Shown here: one piece after another, positions 30,638-40,302 of the stretch
Numbering within the stretch: the stretch's first letter is position 1
Layout: each line of letters starts with the position of its first letter
Source: an uncultured Maribacter sp.
GTDB taxonomy: Bacteria; Bacteroidota; Bacteroidia; Flavobacteriales; Flavobacteriaceae
Length of the DNA stretch: 64,000 bases
Direction: 5' to 3'
Assembly (NCBI RefSeq): GCF_947496775.1
Contig: NZ_CANMDU010000005.1
Location: 124,001-188,000, forward strand
Notes under the pieces: generated by a model
Seen by the model: only the letters and a program-made list of their open reading frames with translations
What the model was told of the DNA's origin: nothing
Databases searched by the model: none
Made by a program: the position numbers and the translations under genes

Positions 30638-32707
30638 TTAAGAATTCAACTTGTTTAAATAATACGAATAACTAGCAAATTGGGACCTACTAGATTCTTC
30701 CTCTTCTGGCCTATATGCATTATCTTGTTTATCCGAAAACAATCGCGCTTTTGCTCTATCATTCCAAGAAATATTAAATGTTTCCAATATCTCTTTTTTA
30801 ATTTCATTGTCGTAAATAGGGCAACCTACTTCTACTCTATTATCCAAATTACGCGTCATCCAATCCGCAGAAGAAATATATACTTTAGTATCGCCATCGT
30901 TACCAAAAATAAACACTCGAGCATGCTCTAAAAATTTATCTACCACACTAATAGCTTCTATATTTTCACTCATTCCTTTAACACCTGGAACAAGACAACA
31001 AATACCTCTTATAATAAGCTGTATTTTTACTCCAGCACTACTTGCTTCATACAACTTGTCTATCATTTTATAGGAAGTAAAGCTGTTCATTTTTATTTTA
31101 ATAAATGCTTCTTTACCCATTCTAGCATTTTCTATTTCCTCTTCAATAAGTTTTATAAATGTACTTTTCGTATAATGAGGAGATACTATTAAATGTTTGT
31201 ATTTATTAATTTTATATGTAGTTTCAAAGAAATCGAAAACTTTATTTAATTCTTTTAAAATACCATCATGTGCTGTGAACAAAGTATAGTCGGTATAAAT
31301 TTTGGCCGTAGACTCATTAAAATTCCCTGTGCTAATAAAACCGTAGCGTTTTAAACCTTCTTCTTCCTCCCGTTCTACTAAACATATTTTACTATGTACC
31401 TTTAATCCTGGAACACCAAAAATTAACTTAACTCCTTCTGCCTGTAGTTGTTCCGCGTATTCAATATTTGCTTGTTCATCAAAACGTGCCTGCAACTCTA
31501 TCTGTACGGTTACTTGTTTTCCATTTTTTACTGCATTAATCAAAGAAGCTGCTACTTGCGAGTTACTGGCTAACCTATATACTGTGATTTTTATAGACCT
31601 TACTTTTGGATCTAAAGCCGCTTCTCTTAAAAATTTAATGATATAAGAAAACTTATGGTAAGGTGTATATTGTAAATAGTCCTTTTTTGCTATAGAATCT
31701 AATATGCTTCCCTGCATATTAAGTCCTTTTATGGGTAGAGGAGTAATTTTATCGTACAGTAAATCTTGTCTTCCTAAACTGGGAAAACCCATATAGTCTC
31801 TCCTATTATGGTAACGTCCTCCAGGAATAACACTATCCGTATCTTCGACTTCCATCTTTTCTTTAAGATAAGTCAAAGTATCATTAGCAATACTCTTATC
31901 ATATACAAAACGTACCGGATCACTAATTTTTCGGTGCTCTACGCTAGAAGATATTTTCTCGATAAAACTTTTGCTTAGGTCGTTATCAATGTCTAGCTCT
32001 GCATCTCTTGTTATCTTTATCATATGAGCCGAAATAGATTCATAATCAAACATCGTAAAAATACTATCTAAGCAAAACCGTATTAAATCATCTAATATGA
32101 TAATATAATCCTTTTCTTCTTCTTTTGGCAGCACCACAAAACGATCTATTCCCTTTGGAATTTCTATTAAAGCAAACCTTTTTGTCTTAACTCCTCCCTC
32201 TTCTTCTTTCAACAACATTTTTACAGCCAAATACGCTGCTGTATCTTTTAGTGTCGGAAACTTATTGGCATCGCTTAAAATGATGGTCATTAATTGCGGA
32301 CTAACCTTTTGAACAAAATATTTTTTTACAAATTCTTTTTGATTAGCATTTAGTTCTGTCTCCTTTAAAACAAAAATATTTTGTTTTTCTAGTTCCTCTT
32401 GCACCTTTTTAAGTATACCAAGACTTTTAGTTTGTTGGTAAATTACTGTTTTAGTAATTTCTTCTAATAAATCTTTTGCTATTTGTCCACCGAGAACGCT
32501 TTTACCTTTTTTTCCTGCTTCAAAAATTCTTTTAACGGTAGCGTATCTTACTTTAAAAAACTCATCTAGGTTGTTAGAAAATATTCCTAAAAATCGCATT
32601 CTTTCAATTAAAGGAACTTTAGGATCTGCGCTTTCTTGTAATACACGCTCGTTAAATAACAACCAACTAATTTCTCTATTTATATATTGATTCTTATTTT
32701 TTATCAT
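30638..32707 (-). CDS. ppk1: Polyphosphate kinase 1
   Basis: 689 residues, full length. Reversibly transfers the gamma phosphate of ATP to polyphosphate. The N-domain starts YINREISWLLFNERVLQES, and the C-terminal phospholipase-D-like catalytic domains show GLKVHSKICLVERE (about residues 429-442) with the autophosphorylated His, IKITVYRLASNSQVAASL, and GNFNESTAKIYTDYTLF. The second half includes RGICCLVPGVKGMSENIEA and EHARVFIFGNDGDTKVYI. Its start overlaps the sixA-like gene by four bases. It is followed by ppx, forming a polyphosphate metabolism operon. Confidence 0.96.
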   Translation of the reverse strand: MIKNKNQYINREISWLLFNERVLQESADPKVPLIERMRFLGIFSNNLDEFFKVRYATVKRIFEAGKKGKSVLGGQIAKDLLEEITKTVIYQQTKSLGILKKVQEELEKQNIFVLKETELNANQKEFVKKYFVQKVSPQLMTIILSDANKFPTLKDTAAYLAVKMLLKEEEGGVKTKRFALIEIPKGIDRFVVLPKEEEKDYIIILDDLIRFCLDSIFTMFDYESISAHMIKITRDAELDIDNDLSKSFIEKISSSVEHRKISDPVRFVYDKSIANDTLTYLKEKMEVEDTDSVIPGGRYHNRRDYMGFPSLGRQDLLYDKITPLPIKGLNMQGSILDSIAKKDYLQYTPYHKFSYIIKFLREAALDPKVRSIKITVYRLASNSQVAASLINAVKNGKQVTVQIELQARFDEQANIEYAEQLQAEGVKLIFGVPGLKVHSKICLVEREEEEGLKRYGFISTGNFNESTAKIYTDYTLFTAHDGILKELNKVFDFFETTYKINKYKHLIVSPHYTKSTFIKLIEEEIENARMGKEAFIKIKMNSFTSYKMIDKLYEASSAGVKIQLIIRGICCLVPGVKGMSENIEAISVVDKFLEHARVFIFGNDGDTKVYISSADWMTRNLDNRVEVGCPIYDNEIKKEILETFNISWNDRAKARLFSDKQDNAYRPEEEESSRSQFASYSYYLNKLNS

Positions 32708-33192
32708 ACTCTTAATTGCTTTGGAAAAAGAACTTGTTTTGTTACTCCTTTTGTTATGCTAGACCAACTATCTTGATTAAAACATAAATGTACCAACCCG
32801 CTTGTTGGAACGTTATCAATATAAGTATTTCCTAAAGAATTGGCAATATGCGTAAAGGCATAATTATGACCAAAAACTAAAATCGTATTTAATTTATCGT
32901 CTATATTTTTAATGAATGAAATTGCACTTTCCCCGGAAAAATCATATAAATCACTGGTTACCTGAAATTTATAAAAATCATAATTCAATTGCCTTAAAAA
33001 TATCATTGCAGTATGTAAAGCTCTATTTGCCGGACTAGAAAAACTAAAGTCTATTTCAATATTTTGTTCGTTTAACACATTGCTAACCAAAAAGGCATCA
33101 TTAATACCTCTTTCTTTTAAAGGTCTATCTATATCGTTTACTGCATATTCCCAAGAAGATTTTCCATGTCTAACTAAAATAAGATGCTTCAT
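32704..33192 (-). CDS. SixA-type histidine phosphatase
   Basis: 162 residues. MKHLILVRHGKSSWEY contains the RHG catalytic motif of the histidine phosphatase superfamily, here in the SixA subgroup (RHGKSSW). The second catalytic His is in LVFGHNYAFTHIANSL (about residue 112), and ERGINDAFLVSNVL and FSSPANRALHTAMIFL complete the active site. SixA acts on phosphohistidine in some bacteria. Overlap with ppk1 by four bases suggests a link with polyphosphate or phosphohistidine, but the substrate is not known. Confidence 0.9.
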   Translation of the reverse strand: MKHLILVRHGKSSWEYAVNDIDRPLKERGINDAFLVSNVLNEQNIEIDFSFSSPANRALHTAMIFLRQLNYDFYKFQVTSDLYDFSGESAISFIKNIDDKLNTILVFGHNYAFTHIANSLGNTYIDNVPTSGLVHLCFNQDSWSSITKGVTKQVLFPKQLRV

Positions 33193-33248
33193 TTGTTGGT
33201 ATATTTTTTATTAAGATTACCATAACACCGAAAACAATTTCTATCTCA

Positions 33249-33896
33249 TCAAGGAGCTAAACGGTCTATTTTCCAATTAAAATCTTCTTGCAATTCAAAA
33301 CGTATTCTATCATGCAACCTATTAGGCCTTCCCTGCCAAAACTCCATAGAAATGGGCTTTACTATATATCCTCCCCAATGCTCAGGGCGCTTAATTTCTT
33401 TGTTTTTATACGTTTCTTCTAATTTCTTTAAATCGCTTTCTAATACTTCTCTAGAAGCTACAACACTACTTTGCTCAGAAACAATTGCGCCTAATTTGCT
33501 CCCATCTGGGCGAGACTCAAAATACCCATCAGATAAATTCTTTGCTATCTTTTCTGCCCTACCTTTAATAATTATTTGACGCTCTAAGTTGGGCCAAAAA
33601 AAAGAAAGACAAACCTGCGGGTTATTAGCAATAGCTTTTCCTTTTTCACTATTGTAATTGGTATAAAAAATAAAACCTTCATGAGTGTATTTTTTTAATA
33701 GTACCACTCTGTTTTTTGGATAACCATCTAAGCCAACTGTAGAGACAGTCATTGCATTGGCCTCATCTACCCCTTGAGATTCTTCAACCTCATAAAACCA
33801 TTTCTGAAAAACCTCCATTGGGTTATCCGAAATACTGCTCTCATCAAGTGCGCTCTTCTCGTAAGATTTTCTATAATTACTTAGATCCTTTTGCAT
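33249..33896 (-). CDS. pdxH: Pyridoxamine 5'-phosphate oxidase
   Basis: 215 residues, the standard PdxH length. FMN-dependent oxidation of pyridoxine/pyridoxamine 5'-phosphate to pyridoxal phosphate. Conserved blocks: PMEVFQKWFYEVEESQGVDE at the N-terminus, AMTVSTVGLDGYPKNRVVLL, GFIFYTNYNSEKGKAIANNP and the C-terminal EFWQGRPNRLHDRIRFEL, which binds PLP and FMN. It lies upstream of the sixA-like gene by 56 bases, in the same direction. Confidence 0.96.
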   Translation of the reverse strand: MQKDLSNYRKSYEKSALDESSISDNPMEVFQKWFYEVEESQGVDEANAMTVSTVGLDGYPKNRVVLLKKYTHEGFIFYTNYNSEKGKAIANNPQVCLSFFWPNLERQIIIKGRAEKIAKNLSDGYFESRPDGSKLGAIVSEQSSVVASREVLESDLKKLEETYKNKEIKRPEHWGGYIVKPISMEFWQGRPNRLHDRIRFELQEDFNWKIDRLAP

Positions 33897-33971
33897 AATT
33901 TTTTACCTTTTACAAGATACACAAAGGTCTACAAAAGATAGGACAATGAAAAACTAGGGCAAAAAATTATA

Positions 33972-34883
33972 CTAAAACTCTAACACCCTCCCATCTCTTG
34001 CCAACTCTACGTTAGCAAAAACTTCTTCGGCTTCTGTTTTAAACAAATCTATAGATTTATAACGTGTGGAATAATGTCCTAGGATGAGTGTTTTAACATT
34101 TGCAGCTTTAGCTATTTCAGCGGCTTCCTTTGCAGTAGAATGTTTCGTCTTAACAGCTAAGGCTCCTTCTGTATGTAAAAAAGTAGACTCATGATATAAA
34201 GCGGTTGCATTTTTAATTATCGGAACAATATCTGGTTTATACGCCGTATCACTACAAAAAGCATAACTTTTGGGCGTATCTGGGTCTAATGATAATTTAG
34301 AATTAGAGATTAGTTCTCCTGAATCTAGAATCACATCTTTTCCGTTTTTTATATTTTGATAATACGCTTTATCTACTTTAAACTTTTCTGCCGCTGTTAT
34401 GTTTAATTTCCTTTGTCCCAATTTTTCCTGAAACAAAAAACCATTAGTATACACTCTATGTGATAAAGGTATAGTAGTTACGCTAACTTTATCGTCTTCA
34501 TAAATTAAGATCGATTCTTTGGATGTTATTTCATGAAAATACAAATTGTAATTTGTCCAAGAATCTCCTAATTTTAGAAGTAGAGTTATTGCTTCTTTTA
34601 TTCCCTTAGGTCCATGAATGTGCAATTCTTTCTCTCTTCCTAAAAGTCTAAAAGTAGATACCAATCCAGGTAAACCAAAGAAATGATCACCATGTAAGTG
34701 AGAAATAAATATGTGATTTATTCTAGAAAACTTAATCTTATGTTTTCTAAGCTGTACCTGCGTACCCTCCCCACAATCGATTAAAAACATATGATTTTTA
34801 ATCTCCAATAATTGAGAAGTAGGATTAGTTAAAGTTCTAGGAGTAGCTGCATAACAACCAAGTATGGTTAGTTTCATCATCAA
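33972..34883 (-). CDS. rnz: Ribonuclease Z
   Basis: 303 residues. Metallo-beta-lactamase tRNA 3'-endonuclease. IFISHLHGDHFFGLPGL (about residues 57-73) is the HxHxDH zinc motif, LIDCGEGTQVQLRKH the preceding conserved block, YHESTFL and LILGHYSTRY provide the remaining ligands. Start codons form a run MMM; the family usually begins at the third (MKLTILGCYAATPR, start 34877). The gene begins directly after the stop of the small STAS-like gene at 34884, so they are coupled. Confidence 0.94.
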   Translation of the reverse strand: MMMKLTILGCYAATPRTLTNPTSQLLEIKNHMFLIDCGEGTQVQLRKHKIKFSRINHIFISHLHGDHFFGLPGLVSTFRLLGREKELHIHGPKGIKEAITLLLKLGDSWTNYNLYFHEITSKESILIYEDDKVSVTTIPLSHRVYTNGFLFQEKLGQRKLNITAAEKFKVDKAYYQNIKNGKDVILDSGELISNSKLSLDPDTPKSYAFCSDTAYKPDIVPIIKNATALYHESTFLHTEGALAVKTKHSTAKEAAEIAKAANVKTLILGHYSTRYKSIDLFKTEAEEVFANVELARDGRVLEF

Positions 34884-35216
34884 TTACAAATCTAGATCTC
34901 TTTCTATCTCCTCCATTTCAATAATATCTTTCGCCTCTTGTATAGTAGGTACCACACAAAGTTCCTCTGGAGTATCATCATAAGATACTTTTGTAGTTAC
35001 CAAAACAAAAGATTTCTTGGCGGCTCTATGGGTATTAGACAATTGCATAAATTCTAAAATATCATTTGCTGTTAAGGCATCAAACGAAAAAAGATTTACT
35101 ACAATATTATCTTTATTAATTTTAGAATATGTAGCATTCAAATTATCTAAGAATACAGTGAGTGTTATATTTTCCTGAAATACAATAGTAGTATTTCCTT
35201 CTTTAGTAAGTATCAT
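34884..35216 (-). CDS. Small STAS-like protein between rnz and pyrB
   Basis: 110 residues, no confirmed name. The alternation IVVNLFSFDALTANDILEF (about residues 38-56), helix NTHRAAKKSFVLVTTKV, and a final EELCVVPTIQEAKDIIEMEE resembles the beta-alpha order of STAS (anti-sigma factor antagonist) domains, including the VPTxxEA segment common at their end. The conserved phosphorylatable Ser-Ser is not obvious. In databases such genes next to rnz are sometimes labelled as ribonuclease Z, which I think is a mis-transfer. It lies between pyrB and rnz with spacing of 2 and 0 bases. Role unknown. Confidence 0.65.
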   Translation of the reverse strand: MILTKEGNTTIVFQENITLTVFLDNLNATYSKINKDNIVVNLFSFDALTANDILEFMQLSNTHRAAKKSFVLVTTKVSYDDTPEELCVVPTIQEAKDIIEMEEIERDLDL

Positions 35217-35218
35217 AC

Positions 35219-36145
35219 TTATTTTATTTTTGAGGCCAATAAGTAAATTACAGCCATACGTATGGCTACCCCATTCTCTACTTGATTAAGAATTATAGAT
35301 TGTTTAGAATCTGCCACATCGCTAGTTATTTCTACTCCTCGATTAATTGGACCTGGGTGCATAATTACTATTTCTTTATCCAAACTATTCAATAGCGTTT
35401 TATTTACACCAAACTGCTGTGTATATTCTCTTGTTGTTGGAAAATAACTAATATCCAATCTTTCATTTTGAATACGTAACATATTGGCAACATCGCACCA
35501 ATTTAACGCTTTTCTTAGGTTTGTTTCCATCTCTACCCCCAAAGATTCTATATGTTTTGGAATCAATGTTTTAGGACCACAAACTTTAACATTTGCTCCA
35601 AGAAGTTTTAAAGCAAAAATGTTAGATAGCGCTACTCTGGAGTGCAAAATATCACCTACAATAACTACGTTTTTCCCAGCAACATCTCCAAATTTTTCCC
35701 GTATAGAAAAGGAATCTAATAATGCTTGTGTTGGATGTTCATGAGCGCCATCACCTGCGTTTATAATAGCGGCTTTTACATGTTTTGCTAAAAAGATTCC
35801 TGCTCCAGGATTTGGATGGCGCATAACCACCATATCTACCTTCATAGATAAAATGTTATTCACAGTATCTATAAGCGTTTCTCCTTTTTTAACGGAAGAT
35901 TGTCCTGCAGAGAAATTAATAACATCGGCAGAAAGTCTTTTCTCCGCTAGTTCAAAAGAGAGTTTTGTTCTTGTACTATTTTCGAAAAATATGTTAGCAA
36001 TATTAATATCTCTTAAAGAAGGAACTTTTTTAATAGACCTATTAATTACTTCTTTAAAATGATCTGCAGTTTCAAAAATGAGTTGAATATCCTCTTCTTT
36101 TAGATATTTTATTCCTAATAAGTGGTTAACACTTAGTTCGCTCAT
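35219..36145 (-). CDS. pyrB: Aspartate carbamoyltransferase catalytic subunit
   Basis: 308 residues. Catalyses the first committed step of pyrimidine synthesis. IFFENSTRTKLSFELAEKRL holds the carbamoyl-phosphate STRT motif (about residues 53-72), HPTQALLDSFSI is the second substrate-binding motif, and IMHPGPINRGVE lies near the C-terminus. Length matches the catalytic chain; no pyrI regulatory chain is nearby. It starts 3 bases after pyrR, so pyrR-pyrB form an operon continuing into the STAS-like gene and rnz. Confidence 0.97.
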   Translation of the reverse strand: MSELSVNHLLGIKYLKEEDIQLIFETADHFKEVINRSIKKVPSLRDINIANIFFENSTRTKLSFELAEKRLSADVINFSAGQSSVKKGETLIDTVNNILSMKVDMVVMRHPNPGAGIFLAKHVKAAIINAGDGAHEHPTQALLDSFSIREKFGDVAGKNVVIVGDILHSRVALSNIFALKLLGANVKVCGPKTLIPKHIESLGVEMETNLRKALNWCDVANMLRIQNERLDISYFPTTREYTQQFGVNKTLLNSLDKEIVIMHPGPINRGVEITSDVADSKQSIILNQVENGVAIRMAVIYLLASKIK

Positions 36146-36148
36146 TTC

Positions 36149-36688
36149 TTATTTATTTATTAAATATATAACGTCTTTACCATCGTTTTCCTCCCACATT
36201 ACTTGCACCTTTTCATTGTTAATAGCATCTACTTGTCTTCCTCTATAATTAGGTTGTATTGGCAAATGCCTACTAAATCTACGATCTATTAGGGTTAGCA
36301 ATTCTATTTCTGAAGGTCTACCGAAACTCTGAATAGCAGTTAATGCTGCTCTTATACTTCTTCCTGTATACAAAACATCATCAATTAACACTACTTTTTT
36401 ATCTTCTACTAAAAAATCAATTTTAGTTTTTGTGGCTTCTAAGGTTTTATCTCCTCTTCTAAAATCATCTCTATAAAATGTGATATCTAAATAGCCTAAG
36501 TCAATTTTCTTAACCCCGTATTCATCACAAAGAATTTTTGTTAATCGGTCTGCTAAAAATTTACCTCTTGGCTGAATGCCTATTAAAACGGTATCTGTAA
36601 AATCTAAGTGACTTTCCAAAAGCTGACAAGCCAATCGATGTAGGATGATATTTATTTCTTTTGAGGAAAGTAGAACTTTTTTACTCAT
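36149..36688 (-). CDS. pyrR: PyrR bifunctional regulator / uracil phosphoribosyltransferase
   Basis: 179 residues. VVLIDDVLYTGRSIRAALTA (about residues 97-116) is the PRPP-binding motif of PyrR, and LIGIQPRGKFLADRL, QSFGRPSEIELLTLIDR are other family blocks. PyrR regulates pyrimidine genes by attenuation in Gram-positive bacteria and has weak UPRTase activity. No RNA attenuator hairpin series with terminator is visible in the short leader here, so the regulatory mechanism is uncertain. A -7 promoter box lies at 36717. Confidence 0.95.
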   Translation of the reverse strand: MSKKVLLSSKEINIILHRLACQLLESHLDFTDTVLIGIQPRGKFLADRLTKILCDEYGVKKIDLGYLDITFYRDDFRRGDKTLEATKTKIDFLVEDKKVVLIDDVLYTGRSIRAALTAIQSFGRPSEIELLTLIDRRFSRHLPIQPNYRGRQVDAINNEKVQVMWEENDGKDVIYLINK

Positions 36689-36716
36689 GCATTAAATCCT
36701 ATACTCTTTTGAATGA

Positions 36717-36724
36717 CAAAAATA
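36717..36724 (-). promoter_or_regulatory. -7 promoter box of the pyrR operon
   Basis: The minus strand reads TATTTTTG (TAnnTTTG). It predicts a leader of about 22 bases before the pyrR ATG. No -33 TTG at the standard spacing was found. Confidence 0.5.
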
Positions 36725-36847
36725 GGGAATTATCGTTAAAGAAAAAGAAATTTATTTTACAACCACTCAAACCAAATTGTAACAATAAACAAAATATAAC
36801 TACCAATACATAAACTATATTCAATTCTGAATTTAACAACCTTATTT

Positions 36848-38236
36848 ATGATTAAAAAAATCACACTTTTTTCTTTAGCTTTTCTTTGTCTATCACAAAT
36901 CTACAGTCAAAACATAACAGGAAAATGGTATGGCTATTTAGACCAATTTAAACTACGAATTGTATTTAACATATCCGAAACAAAGGACGGATACAAAACA
37001 AGCTTAGATAGCCCAGACCAAAGTTCTTTTGGCATACCAGCTTCTAAAACCATTATAAAAGAAAATAAACTTGAAATTGAAATAAGCGTCATTGGTGCTC
37101 AATTTAAAGGACAATTTGAAAAGGACAAAATTACCGGAACATTTTCCCAAGTCGGTACGCATATACCCTTAGTGTTAACCCGAAAAGAAATAAAAAAACA
37201 AAAAAGTAAAAGACCGCAAACACCAAAAAAACCTTACCCATATTACGAAGAAGAGGTAGTTTTCTTAAACAAAAAAGCTAATATAACACTTGCTGGAACA
37301 TTAACGTTACCGAAAAAAGAAGGCAAATTCCCTGCTGTTATTTTAATTTCTGGTAGTGGACCGCAGAATAGAAATGAAGAAATATTAGATCATAAACCAT
37401 TTTTAATACTCTCTGATTATTTAACAAAAAAAGGAATTGCTGTTTTGCGTTATGATGATAGAGGTTTTGGAGCTTCTACAGGTAATCATAGTTTGGCAAA
37501 CTCTGCTGATTTTGCTTCCGATGCGGAAAGCGCATTTACGTTTTTAAAAACAAGAAAAGAAATTGTACCTACCAAAATTGGATTAATTGGTCATAGTGAA
37601 GGGGGACTAATTGCCCCAATGGTTGCTGCAAAAAGTAAAGAGTTAGGTTTTATTGTATTACTTGCGGGAGTAGGAACAAAAGGAGATAAACTACTTTTAG
37701 CACAGCAAGAATTGATTGCGCGAGCATCTGGTATTTCTGAAAAAGATATTGAAAATTCTAAAGCTATTAATAGTTCTATTTTCGATTTAGCTCAACAGTT
37801 CGATAATCAGGATTCTTTAAAAATAAATATTCGTAAACAACTGGAAATCGCCATTTCTGACGGAAAAATAACTCCTCCTGATGGCAACTCAGAACAATTT
37901 ATTAATAGAACCACCAAGCAAATAACTTCTCCTTGGATGCTTTATTTTTTAAAATGCAATCCGAAAGAAAGTTTAAACAAAGTTAGTTGTCCCGTTTTGG
38001 CTGTAAATGGCGCTAAAGATTTACAAGTGCCACCAAAAGAAAATTTAAACGCAATTAAACAGGCCTTAAATGATGGGGGAAATAAAAACATTACTACTAC
38101 AGAATACCCAAACCTTAATCATCTTTTTCAGGAATGCGTTACTGGACTACCAAGCGAATATGGACTTATTGAACAAACCTTTTCTCCTAAAGTTATGCTC
38201 GATATTACCGAATGGATACTAAAAGAAACCAAGTAA
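36848..38236 (+). CDS. Secreted alpha/beta hydrolase
   Basis: 462 residues with signal peptide MIKKITLFSLAFLCLSQIYS. The mature N-terminal domain (about residues 20-115) is a small beta-barrel, NITGKWYGYLDQFKLRIVFN. The C-terminal alpha/beta-hydrolase domain starts at FLNKKANITLAGTLTLP. It contains the oxyanion segment LISGSGPQNRNEE, the nucleophile elbow GLIGHSEGGLIAPM (Ser about residue 251), the acid in VLAVNGAKDLQVPP and the His in NLNHLFQE. It follows the YITV/BAAT-like esterase pattern. Substrate unknown. A bidirectional terminator separates it from rpsA. Confidence 0.9.
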   Translation: MIKKITLFSLAFLCLSQIYSQNITGKWYGYLDQFKLRIVFNISETKDGYKTSLDSPDQSSFGIPASKTIIKENKLEIEISVIGAQFKGQFEKDKITGTFSQVGTHIPLVLTRKEIKKQKSKRPQTPKKPYPYYEEEVVFLNKKANITLAGTLTLPKKEGKFPAVILISGSGPQNRNEEILDHKPFLILSDYLTKKGIAVLRYDDRGFGASTGNHSLANSADFASDAESAFTFLKTRKEIVPTKIGLIGHSEGGLIAPMVAAKSKELGFIVLLAGVGTKGDKLLLAQQELIARASGISEKDIENSKAINSSIFDLAQQFDNQDSLKINIRKQLEIAISDGKITPPDGNSEQFINRTTKQITSPWMLYFLKCNPKESLNKVSCPVLAVNGAKDLQVPPKENLNAIKQALNDGGNKNITTTEYPNLNHLFQECVTGLPSEYGLIEQTFSPKVMLDITEWILKETK

Positions 38237-38271
38237 ACTAGCTATAGATGACAAAAGCTAGATTACCGCAT

Positions 38272-38301
38272 AAAAAAAGCCCAAACATATGTTTGGGCTT
38301 T
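38272..38301 (-). terminator. Rho-independent terminator of rpsA (bidirectional)
   Basis: Palindrome AAAGCCCAAACATATGTTTG followed by GGCTTT covers 38276-38301 with a seven-T run on the minus strand (A-run at 38272-38278). It serves rpsA from the minus strand and can also terminate the plus-strand hydrolase gene. Confidence 0.85.
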
Positions 38302-38326
38302 ATAATTGTAAAATAAAAACTAAGGA

Positions 38327-40153
38327 TTAAGCCTTACCTTCCATTTTATCTTTTAACGCTTGTAACGCTTCATTAGCATCCCCTAAAGTTGGTTTAGCCT
38401 CGTCAGCAGCAGCAGCTTGTCTCTTAACAGCAGCTTTTACATTACGTTTTTCTTCTTCTCTAAAGATTGCAGTATGACTTGCTACTACACGCTTAAAGTC
38501 TTTATTGAATTCAATGATTTTAAATTCAGCCTCGTCTCCTTTGCCTAATTTTTTACCATCTTCTTTCTCTAAATGACGTTGCGGTACAAATGCAACGATA
38601 TCTTCGTTGAATTCGATTGTAGCTCCTTTATCAACAATATCAGCAATAGTTGCTTTATGAACTGTATCTAAAGCAAATTCAGCCTCATACTTATCCCAAG
38701 GGTTTTCTGTAGTTTGTTTGTGCCCTAAACTTAATTTACGACCTTCAACATCTAACTCTAAAACTTCCACTTCTAATTTATCACCTACTGCAACAAATTC
38801 TGATGGGTGCTTAATTTTCTTAGTCCAAGATAAATCAGAAATATAAATAAGTCCGTCTATACCTTCTTCTAATTCTACAAAAACACCAAAGTTTGTAAAG
38901 TTACGTACGATTCCGCTATGCTTAGAACCTACAGGATATTTAGAAGTAATATCTGTCCAAGGGTCAGGAGTTAATTGCTTAATACCAAGAGACATCTTAC
39001 GATCATCTCTATCAAGAGTTAAAACAACTGCTTCTACCTCATCTCCTACTTTTACGAAATCTTGAGCAGAACGTAAGTGCGTAGACCATGACATTTCTGA
39101 AACGTGGATTAATCCTTCTACACCTTCTACAACTTCGATAAATGCACCGTAATCAGCGATTACAACAACTTTACCTTTTACTTTATCTCCAATCTTAATT
39201 TCATCAGATAAAGCTTCCCAAGGATGCTTCTCTAACTGCTTAAGACCTAATTGAATTCTAGATTTGTTTTCATCAAAGTCTAAAATTACAACATTTAATT
39301 TCTGATCTAATTCTACAACCTCATTTGGATGATTAATTCTACTCCAAGAAAGGTCTGTAATGTGTACTAAACCATCTACACCACCAAGATCAATAAACAC
39401 ACCATAAGAAGTAATGTTTTTAACAACACCTTCTAATACTTGTCCTTTTTCTAATTGACCAATGATTTCTTTTTTCTGTTCTTCAATATCAGCCTCAATA
39501 AGTGCTTTATGAGAAACAACAACGTTTTTAAATTCGTGGTTTATTTTCACCACCTTAAATTCCATTGTTTTGTTTACATACTGATCGTAATCACGTATAG
39601 GCTTAACATCTATCTGAGAACCTGGTAAGAATGCTTCAATTCCAAAAACATCTACAATCATCCCCCCTTTAGTTCTACACTTAACAAAACCGCTAACGAT
39701 TTCTTCTTTATCATGTGCAGCATTAACTCTATCCCAAGCCATGATTGTTCTTGCCTTTCTATGAGAAAGAACTAACTGACCACTTTTGTCTTCACGGATA
39801 TCGATTAATACTTCAACCTTGTCACCTACTTTTAAATCTGGATTGTATCTAAACTCATTTAAAGAGATAACACCTTCTGATTTTGCATTGATATCAATAA
39901 TTGCCTCACGATCTGTAAGGTAAACTACTGTTCCTTCTACAACTTCTTCGTCTGCAGTATCAACGAAATTTTCAGAAACAAGTTTTTCAAACTCTTCTAA
40001 TTTAGAGTCTTCTACTTTTTCAATTCCTTGTTCGTACTTTTCCCAGTTAAAATTTTCTAAAAATTCTTTAGGATCCTGTACAGGTGTTTCCACCTTTGTT
40101 TCTTGTGCTACTACAGTTTCTTCTGCAGGAACGTTTGCTTTTTCTTCAGCCAT
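38327..40153 (-). CDS. rpsA: 30S ribosomal protein S1
   Basis: 608 residues, typical of Bacteroidota S1. Multiple S1 RNA-binding domains are visible in order; each shows the G-x-V-x(5)-GxFV pattern, e.g. LEGVVKNITSYGVFIDLGGV (about residues 238-257), VKGKVVVIADYGAFIEVVEG (about residues 326-345), HSGIVRNFTNFGVFVELEEG and HKATIADIVDKGATIEFNED. The N-terminal acidic segment up to about residue 40 and the basic C-terminal tail are flexible. It binds mRNA at the ribosome. It is transcribed alone from a good TTG-N20-TAnnTTTG promoter at 40272-40302. Confidence 0.96.
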   Translation of the reverse strand: MAEEKANVPAEETVVAQETKVETPVQDPKEFLENFNWEKYEQGIEKVEDSKLEEFEKLVSENFVDTADEEVVEGTVVYLTDREAIIDINAKSEGVISLNEFRYNPDLKVGDKVEVLIDIREDKSGQLVLSHRKARTIMAWDRVNAAHDKEEIVSGFVKCRTKGGMIVDVFGIEAFLPGSQIDVKPIRDYDQYVNKTMEFKVVKINHEFKNVVVSHKALIEADIEEQKKEIIGQLEKGQVLEGVVKNITSYGVFIDLGGVDGLVHITDLSWSRINHPNEVVELDQKLNVVILDFDENKSRIQLGLKQLEKHPWEALSDEIKIGDKVKGKVVVIADYGAFIEVVEGVEGLIHVSEMSWSTHLRSAQDFVKVGDEVEAVVLTLDRDDRKMSLGIKQLTPDPWTDITSKYPVGSKHSGIVRNFTNFGVFVELEEGIDGLIYISDLSWTKKIKHPSEFVAVGDKLEVEVLELDVEGRKLSLGHKQTTENPWDKYEAEFALDTVHKATIADIVDKGATIEFNEDIVAFVPQRHLEKEDGKKLGKGDEAEFKIIEFNKDFKRVVASHTAIFREEEKRNVKAAVKRQAAAADEAKPTLGDANEALQALKDKMEGKA

Positions 40154-40271
40154 TTGAAGATTTAAATTTGTATTCTATGATTTCGTAAGAGTTAAACAAT
40201 TATCACAGAAGCTGTTATGTTTATTTTTGTTTTATTCCCTTTTCCTCTTATTTCTTTGCAAAAAAGGTGTG

Positions 40272-40302
40272 CAAAAATACAATTTATTTATGATTCTACC
40301 AA
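40272..40302 (-). promoter_or_regulatory. Promoter of rpsA
   Basis: The minus strand has TTG at 40302-40300 and TATTTTTG at 40279-40272, spaced by 20 bases, a full match to the Bacteroidota vegetative promoter. The predicted leader is about 110 bases. Confidence 0.7.

Noticed and set aside
36689-36847. PyrR-dependent RNA attenuator upstream of pyrR
   Set aside because: The leader from the predicted promoter is only about 22 bases and shows no antiterminator/terminator pair.
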